14,251 bases of DNA from Gammaproteobacteria bacterium (GTDB lineage Bacteria > Pseudomonadota > Gammaproteobacteria > UWMA-0217), in NCBI GenBank assembly GCA_027031685.1, contig JALVPS010000275.1, positions 1-14,251 of the forward strand, in the 5' to 3' direction. The notes beneath the pieces are model-generated. The model saw only the letters and a program-made list of their open reading frames with translations, was not told the DNA's origin and ran no database searches. Every line of letters begins with the position of its first letter. Position 1 is the stretch's first letter. A program made the translations under genes and the position numbers. Shown piece by piece: positions 9,620-14,251 of this stretch.

Positions 9620-10543
9620 TCAGGCCCCCTGCGGGGCGAAGTCGAGGGCCTCGGCGAAGCGGATGGGGACCTCGGCGGGGTCCTCGAAGGTGACGTACTC
9701 CCAGGCAGTCTCGTCCGCCAGCAGGGCGCGCAACAATTGGTTGTTGAGTGCATGGCCGGACTTGTGTCCCTGGAAGGCGCCGATGAGGCTGTTGCCCAGC
9801 AGGTACAGGTCACCGATGGCATCCAGGATCTTGTGGCGCACGAACTCGTCGTCGTAGCGCAACCCGTCCTCGTTCAGGACCCGATAGTCGTCCAGCACGA
9901 TGGCGTTGTCCAGGCTGCCGCCCAGTGCCAGCTTGCGGCTGCGCAGCATCTCGATGTCGCGCATGAAGCCGAAGGTGCGCGCGCGGCTCACCTCCTTGAC
10001 GAAGGAGGTGGTAGAGAAGTCCACCTCGGCCACCTGCACGGCGGAGGAGATGGCCGGGTGCTGGAAATCGATGTGAAAACCCACCTTGAAGCCGTCGAAG
10101 GGTTCGAAACGGGCCCACTTGTCCCCGTCGCGCACCTCCACCCGGCGGCGGATGCGGATGAAGCGCTTGGGGGCGGGCTGTTTCTGGATGCCGGCGGACT
10201 GGATGAGGAACACGAACGGCCCGGCGCTGCCGTCCATGATGGGCACCTCCGGGGCGCTTACGTCCACGTACAGGTTGTCGATACCCAAGCCGGCCACCGC
10301 CGACAGCAGATGCTCCACCGTGGAGATGCGCACGCCACCCCTCACCAGGGTGGTGGACAGGGCGGTGTCCCCGACGTTCTCGGCCGTGGCCCGGATCGCC
10401 ACCGGGGGCTCCAGGTCGATACGCCGGAACACCACGCCGGTGTTGGGCGGAGCCGGGCGCAGCGACAACAGCACCTTTTCGCCCGTGTGCAGGCCGACGC
10501 CGGTGGCCTTGATGGGATTTTTCAGGGTTCGCTGATGGATCAT
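9620..10543 (-). CDS. lpxC: LpxC, UDP-3-O-acyl-N-acetylglucosamine deacetylase
   Basis: A 307-residue zinc enzyme that performs the committed step of lipid A synthesis. Start and length match Escherichia coli LpxC (305): MIHQRTLKNPIKATGVGLHTG, VRISTVEHLLSA with zinc ligand H78 and catalytic E77, APEVPIMDGSAGPFV, SRARTFGFMRDIE, DDYRVLNEDGLRYDDEFVRH with ligands H237 and D241 in HKILDAIGD, and H264 in KSGHALNN. All catalytic residues are present. The C-terminus (EALDFAPQGA) lacks the LA...AVLA tail that FtsH uses in enteric bacteria, so turnover control may differ. It lies 132 bp after ftsZ with its own candidate promoter, a long leader hairpin and GGAG only 4 nt before the ATG. A separate transcript is likely in addition to read-through from ftsZ. 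Confidence 0.98.
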   Translation of the reverse strand: MIHQRTLKNPIKATGVGLHTGEKVLLSLRPAPPNTGVVFRRIDLEPPVAIRATAENVGDTALSTTLVRGGVRISTVEHLLSAVAGLGIDNLYVDVSAPEVPIMDGSAGPFVFLIQSAGIQKQPAPKRFIRIRRRVEVRDGDKWARFEPFDGFKVGFHIDFQHPAISSAVQVAEVDFSTTSFVKEVSRARTFGFMRDIEMLRSRKLALGGSLDNAIVLDDYRVLNEDGLRYDDEFVRHKILDAIGDLYLLGNSLIGAFQGHKSGHALNNQLLRALLADETAWEYVTFEDPAEVPIRFAEALDFAPQGA

Positions 10544-10559
10544 GACGCTCCGGAGTCAT
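10542..10559 (-). promoter_or_regulatory. Inverted repeat enclosing the lpxC ribosome site and start codon
   Basis: In the lpxC mRNA, ATGAC (10559-10555) can pair with GTCAT (10546-10542) around the 8-nt loop TCCGGAGC. The Shine-Dalgarno GGAG is in the loop and the first two bases of the AUG are in the stem. A 5-bp stem is weak on its own, so its effect on translation is uncertain. Confidence 0.3.
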
Positions 10560-10570
10560 TATCAGGGATG

Positions 10571-10604
10571 ACAGGACCGGTGACGCTGGCGTCACCGGTC
10601 CTGT
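10571..10604 (-). repeat. Perfect 16-bp inverted repeat (stem-loop) in the lpxC leader
   Basis: ACAGGACCGGTGACGC at 10571-10586 and its exact reverse complement at 10589-10604 are separated by only TG. As RNA it would fold into a stem of about 15 bp with a small loop. It lies 72 bp after the ftsZ stop and 28 bp before the lpxC start, just downstream of the TAAAAT box. A transcript from that box would begin at or next to the base of this stem. No T-run follows on the minus strand (CATCCC), so it is not a normal intrinsic terminator. Possible roles are a 5' mRNA-stabilising stem, the 3' end of ftsZ mRNA, or a protein operator. Confidence 0.85.
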
Positions 10605-10611
10605 ACGCCAT

Positions 10612-10617
10612 ATTTTA
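10612..10617 (-). promoter_or_regulatory. Candidate -10 box for lpxC
   Basis: Minus-strand TAAAAT matches five of six bases of TATAAT in the AT-rich part of the ftsZ-lpxC gap. A clear -35 hexamer is not seen (GTAGTT at 17 bp). Transcription would start about 10605, making a leader of about 60 nt that opens with the 16-bp hairpin. Confidence 0.45.
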
Positions 10618-10675
10618 CACAAGTGTAGCGAATAAACTACTCCCTGGCGAGCGCCCTGTCTCCAAATAGCAACAC

Positions 10676-11845
10676 CTAGTCCGCCTGCCTACGGATGAAG
10701 GTGGGGATGTCCAGTAGCTCGAGCGGATCCTCCGGCAGTTTGCCGCTGGGTGCGGTGCCAGTAGTGCCGGTAGCGCCGGTGGCGGCCCGGGGTGCCGGGC
10801 GCGGGCGCTGGGCGCCACCACCCTGCATGGCCACCACACGCGGCGCCGGCTTGGCCTTCCGCTCGGGCGGGGTCTGCTGGGCCGGCGCACCCTCGCCCAG
10901 ACCGGTGGCCACCACCGTGACGCGCAGCTCGTTGCTCATCTCGGGATCGATGACGGTGCCCACCACCACGGTGGCCTCCGGCGAGGCGAAGCTCTTGATG
11001 ATGCTGCCCACTTCGTCGAACTCGCCGATGGACATATCCATGCCGGCGGTGATGTTGACCAGGATGCCCTTGGCGCCGGCGATGTCGATGTCCTCCAGCA
11101 ACGGGCTGGAGATGGCCGCCTCGGCCGCCTCGCGGGCGCGGTCCTGGCCTTGGGCCATGCCGGTGCCCATCATGGCCATGCCCATTTCCGACATGACGGT
11201 GCGCACGTCGGCGAAGTCCACGTTGATCAGGCCCGGCCGGGTGATCAGCTCGGCGATGCCCTGCACCGCCCCCAGCAGCACGTCGTTGGCCGCCTTGAAG
11301 GCGTCCAGCAGCGACACGCTCTTGCCCAGCACGGTGAGCAGCTTCTCGTTGGGGATGGTGATGAGCGAGTCCACGTACTTGGCCAGCTCCTCGATGCCGG
11401 CGTTGGCCACCGCCATGCGCTTGGCGCCCTCGAAGGAGAACGGACGGGTCACCACCGCCACGGTGAGAATGCCCAGGTCGCGGGCGATCTCGGCCACCAC
11501 CGGGGCGCCGCCAGTGCCCGTGCCGCCACCCATGCCAGCGGTGATGAACAGCATGTCGGCGCCGTTGATGATCTCCTCGATGCGCTCCCTGTCCTCCATG
11601 GCGGCCTGGCGGCCCACCTCGGGATTGGCCCCGGCGCCCAACCCCTTGGTCATGTTGGCGCCCAGCTGCAGCACTGTCTTGGCCTGCGTGCTCTTGAGCG
11701 CCTGCGCATCGGTGTTGGCGCAGATGAATTCCACACCCTCGATGCTGTTCTGCACCATGTGCTGCACGGCGTTGCCGCCACCACCACCGATGCCGAGAAC
11801 CTTGATCACGGCCCCTTGCTCATACGTGTCGATCAGTTCGAACAT
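10676..11845 (-). CDS. ftsZ: FtsZ, tubulin-like cell division GTPase
   Basis: A 389-residue cytoplasmic GTPase that polymerises into the division ring. It has GIGGGGGNAVQHM near the N-terminus (18-30), the tubulin signature GGGTGTG (106-112), RPFSFEG (134-140), and the T7 synergy loop GLINVDFADVRTVM with N208, D210 and D213, which completes the active site of the adjoining subunit. A Pro/Ala/Gly/Thr-rich linker (about 318-370) ends in the conserved peptide DPLELLDIPTFIRRQAD (373-389), the docking site for FtsA, ZipA and ZapD. The start ATG is preceded by GGAGGG at 7 nt. It sits 46 bp after ftsA, with a T-run in between, and the order ftsQ-ftsA-ftsZ-lpxC is the usual end of the dcw cluster. 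Confidence 0.99.
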   Translation of the reverse strand: MFELIDTYEQGAVIKVLGIGGGGGNAVQHMVQNSIEGVEFICANTDAQALKSTQAKTVLQLGANMTKGLGAGANPEVGRQAAMEDRERIEEIINGADMLFITAGMGGGTGTGGAPVVAEIARDLGILTVAVVTRPFSFEGAKRMAVANAGIEELAKYVDSLITIPNEKLLTVLGKSVSLLDAFKAANDVLLGAVQGIAELITRPGLINVDFADVRTVMSEMGMAMMGTGMAQGQDRAREAAEAAISSPLLEDIDIAGAKGILVNITAGMDMSIGEFDEVGSIIKSFASPEATVVVGTVIDPEMSNELRVTVVATGLGEGAPAQQTPPERKAKPAPRVVAMQGGGAQRPRPAPRAATGATGTTGTAPSGKLPEDPLELLDIPTFIRRQAD

Positions 11846-11852
11846 GTGACTA

Positions 11853-11858
11853 CCCTCC
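11853..11858 (-). promoter_or_regulatory. Strong Shine-Dalgarno site of ftsZ
   Basis: GGAGGG lies 7 nt before the ftsZ ATG, the best-placed ribosome site in the window. This suits the high synthesis rate of FtsZ relative to FtsA. Confidence 0.8.
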
Positions 11859-11872
11859 AGTTACAAACTAGG

Positions 11873-11901
11873 AAAAAAACAAACCCGGCCCTCAAAAGCC
11901 G
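11873..11901 (-). terminator. Weak hairpin and T-run between ftsA and ftsZ
   Basis: Minus-strand CGGC (11901-11898) and GCCG (11889-11886) can close an 8-nt loop across the ftsA stop codon, followed by GG and then TTTGTTTTTTT. The layout resembles an intrinsic terminator, but a 4-bp stem is too weak to end transcription fully. It could act as an attenuator between ftsA and ftsZ, or the T-run may simply be an AT-rich leader. Confidence 0.25.
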
Positions 11902-13118
11902 CTCAACCAGCGTTTCACGCGCTCCCACAGCCCTTCACCCCCAGCCAGCGGCGACCGCCTCTCGCGCCGATTGTGAAGTCCGTACAGCAACAGCCCGACC
12001 CCCGTGGAATAGATCGGGTTGCGCACCACGTCGGCCAGCCCCTTCACGTGCTGCGGCACGCCCAGCCGGACCGGCATGTGGAATACTTCTTCCGCCAGAT
12101 CCACCGCGCCCTCCATGCGCGACGACCCCCCGGTGAGCACGATGCCCGCCCCCAGCAGCTCCAGATAGCCGCTGTGCTTGAGCTCGGCCTGCACCAGGGT
12201 CAGCAGCTCCTCGTAGCGTGGCTCCACCACGCTGGCCAGCACCTGCCGCGACAACTGGCGCGGCGGGCGGTCGCCCACGCCCGGCACCTCGATGGTCTCG
12301 TCGGGGCTGGCCAGCTGCTTGAGGGCGCTGGCGTACTTGATCTTGATCTCCTCGGCGTACTGCGTGGGCGTGCGCATGGCCACCGCGATGTCGTTGGTGA
12401 CCTGGTCGCCGGCGATGGGGATGACCGCCGTGTGGCGGATGGCCCCCTCGGTGAACACGGCGATGTCGGTGGTGCCGCCACCGATGTCCACCATGCACAC
12501 GCCCAGCTCCTTCTCGTCCTCGGTGAGCACGGCGTAGCTGGAGGCGAGCTGCTCTAGGATGATGTCGTCCACCTCCAGGTGACAGCGCCGCACGCACTTC
12601 TCGATGTTCTGCACCGCGCTGTCGGCGGCGGTGACCAGGTGCACCCGCGCGTCGAGGCGGATGCCGGACATGCCGATGGGCTCCTTGATGCCCTCCTGCT
12701 GGTCGATGATGTACTCCTGCGGGATGACGTGCAGGATGCGCTGCTCGGCCGGGATGGCCACCGCGCGCGCCGCGTCCACCACCCGCTCCACGTCGGCCGC
12801 GCTCACTTCGCGCTTGTCCTTGATGGCCACCATGCCGTGCGAGTTGAGGCTCTTGATGTGGCTGCCGGCGATGCCGGTGTACACGCTGTGCACCTGGCAG
12901 TCGGCCATCAGCTCGGCCTCTTCCACGGCGCGCTGGATGGACTGCACGGTGGACTCGATGTTGACCACCACGCCCTTTTTCATGCCGCGCGAGGGCTGCG
13001 AGCCGAGGCCGATGATCTCCACCTCACCGTCCGGATTGATCTCGCCCACGATGGCCACCACCTTGGAGGTGCCGATGTCGAGGCCGACGATCATCTCGTT
13101 CTGCTGTCTTCTGGACAT
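11892..13118 (-). CDS. ftsA: FtsA, actin-like divisome protein and FtsZ membrane anchor
   Basis: A 408-residue actin-like ATPase that ties FtsZ filaments to the inner membrane and recruits later division proteins. Phosphate loop 1 is GLDIGTSKVVAIVGEI (12-27), the FtsA-specific 1C domain spans about 85-165, phosphate loop 2 is MVDIGGGTTDIAVF (209-222), and the adenosine motif is IVLTGGSSRMEG (326-337). The C-terminal amphipathic membrane-targeting helix is visible as LWERVKRWLSGF (397-408). Length is close to the 420 residues of Escherichia coli FtsA. The ATG is 15 bp after the ftsQ stop, and the Shine-Dalgarno run GAGG/AAGGG overlaps that stop, so it is coupled to ftsQ. Confidence 0.98.
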   Translation of the reverse strand: MSRRQQNEMIVGLDIGTSKVVAIVGEINPDGEVEIIGLGSQPSRGMKKGVVVNIESTVQSIQRAVEEAELMADCQVHSVYTGIAGSHIKSLNSHGMVAIKDKREVSAADVERVVDAARAVAIPAEQRILHVIPQEYIIDQQEGIKEPIGMSGIRLDARVHLVTAADSAVQNIEKCVRRCHLEVDDIILEQLASSYAVLTEDEKELGVCMVDIGGGTTDIAVFTEGAIRHTAVIPIAGDQVTNDIAVAMRTPTQYAEEIKIKYASALKQLASPDETIEVPGVGDRPPRQLSRQVLASVVEPRYEELLTLVQAELKHSGYLELLGAGIVLTGGSSRMEGAVDLAEEVFHMPVRLGVPQHVKGLADVVRNPIYSTGVGLLLYGLHNRRERRSPLAGGEGLWERVKRWLSGF

Positions 13119-13133
13119 GCCGTGCCCTTTTCC

Positions 13134-13931
13134 TCAGTGGACGCTGGCCAGGGTGCCGTCGCCCTGCCGCCAGCGCACCGTAAAACCGTTTGCGTAGCGC
13201 AGATCCACCGCCGCCACCCGCGCCACGAAGGGCGCCAGGGCGCGTTCATAGGTGGCGGCAAAACGCTCCAGGCGGGCCATCTGCCGTTCCCGCCCCAGGA
13301 TCACCTCCAGCCCGCCCACCAGACGCAGGCGCTGGGCGTGGCGCGCGTCCTCGCTGAGCCCGGCGATGGCCAGCCCCACGGGGCTCAGCACCCGATCGGC
13401 GGCCACGAAGCGGGCGATGAGCGCCTTCTCCCGCCCCGGCTGGCCGTCGATGCGCGGCAGCTGGGCCACGTCCGGCGTGGCCGGAGCGCGAAACACCTCG
13501 CCATAACGGTTGAGGAAGGCGTCCTCGCCCCAGCGGGCGATGGGCTGCTGTTCCTCCACCGCCACCACCAGCCGGTCCGGCCACACCCGCTGCAGCGACA
13601 CCCGGTACACCCAGGGCAGCGCCTCCACCGCGGTACGCACCCGGTCCAGGTCGAGGCTGAAGAATCCACCCCGCACCACCTCGCGCAGGCGCGCCTGCAG
13701 GGCCTGCCGGTCCACGTGACGCAACGTGCCGGTGATCTGCACCTGCCGTACCGGCAGGGTGTCGGGCCGCATGAGCCAGTGGTAGGCACGCCAGCCGGCG
13801 ATGGCCAGCAGGGCCGCGACGGCCAGCACCACGACCGGGCGCAGCGCGCTGCCCACCAGCCCCCAGTCCACGCGCCGCCACCAGGGCGGGCGCTGCGGCC
13901 GGCGGCGGCGGTTGCGGCGTCTACCCCACAT
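13134..13931 (-). CDS. ftsQ: FtsQ, bitopic divisome assembly protein
   Basis: A 265-residue inner-membrane protein that links early and late division proteins through the FtsQLB complex. It has a very basic cytoplasmic tail (1-20, rich in Arg), a transmembrane helix (about 31-49, PVVVLAVAALLAIAGW), a POTRA domain (about 58-127, LPVRQVQITGTLRHVDRQAL), and the beta domain with WPDRLVVAVEEQQPIARWGE (117-136) and VDLRYANGFTVRW (242-254). Length fits the family. The ATG lies inside the end of ddlB, giving an 11-bp overlap, with GGAGG 9 nt upstream at 13941-13945. Overlap and spacing show a single ddlB-ftsQ-ftsA transcript. Confidence 0.96.
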   Translation of the reverse strand: MWGRRRNRRRRPQRPPWWRRVDWGLVGSALRPVVVLAVAALLAIAGWRAYHWLMRPDTLPVRQVQITGTLRHVDRQALQARLREVVRGGFFSLDLDRVRTAVEALPWVYRVSLQRVWPDRLVVAVEEQQPIARWGEDAFLNRYGEVFRAPATPDVAQLPRIDGQPGREKALIARFVAADRVLSPVGLAIAGLSEDARHAQRLRLVGGLEVILGRERQMARLERFAATYERALAPFVARVAAVDLRYANGFTVRWRQGDGTLASVH

Positions 13932-14251
13932 GGCCCGACGCCTCCGTCAGCGTGGTGGCCAGGATGCGCAGCACCAGGGCCTGGAAATCCATGCCGGCGG
14001 CGGCCGCCGCCTTGGGCACCAGGCTGTGGTCGGTCATGCCCGGCACCGTGTTGAGCTCGATGAGCCAGAACTTGCCGTCGCCGTCGCGCAGCAGGTCCAC
14101 CCGTCCCCAGCTGCGCGCGCCCAGGGTGCGGAAGGCGGCCAGCGCCAGGCGCTGCACCTCGTCCTCCGCCTCGGCGGGCAGGCCGCAGGGGCACAGGTAG
14201 CGGGTGTCGTCGGCGCGGTACTTGGCCTCGTAGTCGTAGAAGCCGCGCGGG
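13921..14251 (-). CDS. ddlB: DdlB, D-alanine-D-alanine ligase (C-terminal part)
   Basis: This is the C-terminal 109 residues of the ATP-grasp ligase that joins two D-alanines for the peptidoglycan precursor; the start lies beyond the right edge. Complete enzymes have about 300-310 residues. The fragment begins PRGFYDYEAKYRADDTRYLC, a well-known stretch of the omega-loop region, and holds the metal-binding residues: the aspartate in WGRVDLL and the glutamate and asparagine in WLIELNTVPGMTDHSLVP. The frame is open to the edge of the window, and later internal start codons such as the GTG near 14157 are not real starts. Its stop overlaps ftsQ by 11 bp. Position in the dcw cluster favours ddlB rather than a separate ddlA. 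Confidence 0.96.
   Translation of the reverse strand, partial: PRGFYDYEAKYRADDTRYLCPCGLPAEAEDEVQRLALAAFRTLGARSWGRVDLLRDGDGKFWLIELNTVPGMTDHSLVPKAAAAAGMDFQALVLRILATTLTEASGHVG

Noticed and set aside
10695..11849. A 384-codon plus-strand frame opposite ftsZ
   Set aside because: It mirrors ftsZ codon for codon, is Ser/Met/Pro/Ala-rich and has no recognisable domain.

Overview
This is a chromosomal window from a GC-rich gammaproteobacterium (by eye roughly two thirds G+C). It carries conserved housekeeping genes for type IV pili, cell division, protein export and envelope synthesis. The lineage call rests on ZapD, a gammaproteobacterial and betaproteobacterial division protein, and on the order ddlB-ftsQ-ftsA-ftsZ-lpxC followed by a dciA-type gene, an M23 peptidase gene and secA. 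The presence of argJ after secA and of a MutT-ThiE-like fusion fits a non-enteric group such as Pseudomonas relatives or Chromatiales-type bacteria. The genus cannot be fixed from this sequence.

Left part, plus strand (1-2984): the 3' half of pilC, then pilD and coaE packed with 3 bp between the first pair and a 1-base stop/start overlap between the second. After a 171-bp gap with a good extended -10 promoter comes zapD, which starts at GTG. This is the pilB-pilC-pilD-coaE-zapD neighbourhood. The yacG gene often found after zapD is not present here; zapD instead overlaps the next, convergent gene by 16 bp.

Middle, minus strand (2969-9018): secA, argJ and a Nudix/ThiE-like fusion gene form a tight run (3 and 7 bp gaps), with an M23 peptidase gene 193 bp upstream of secA. 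No secM is seen before secA. A dciA (DUF721) gene lies on the plus strand at 9217-9594, divergent from the peptidase gene and convergent with lpxC.

Right part, minus strand (9620-14251): the end of the dcw cluster, read as ddlB (3' end only), ftsQ, ftsA, ftsZ and lpxC. It covers D-Ala-D-Ala ligation, the FtsQ, FtsA and FtsZ divisome proteins, and the committed step of lipid A synthesis. ZapD from the left part bundles FtsZ filaments, so both ends of the window serve division.

I found no phage, transposon, CRISPR, tRNA or rRNA, and no convincing new multi-gene system. The most notable non-coding signal is a perfect 16-bp inverted repeat between ftsZ and lpxC, just downstream of a good -10 box for lpxC. 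Smaller points are a T-run between ftsA and ftsZ, a small inverted repeat around the lpxC start codon, the lack of a Shine-Dalgarno sequence before secA, and the degenerate ThiE-like half of the Nudix fusion.
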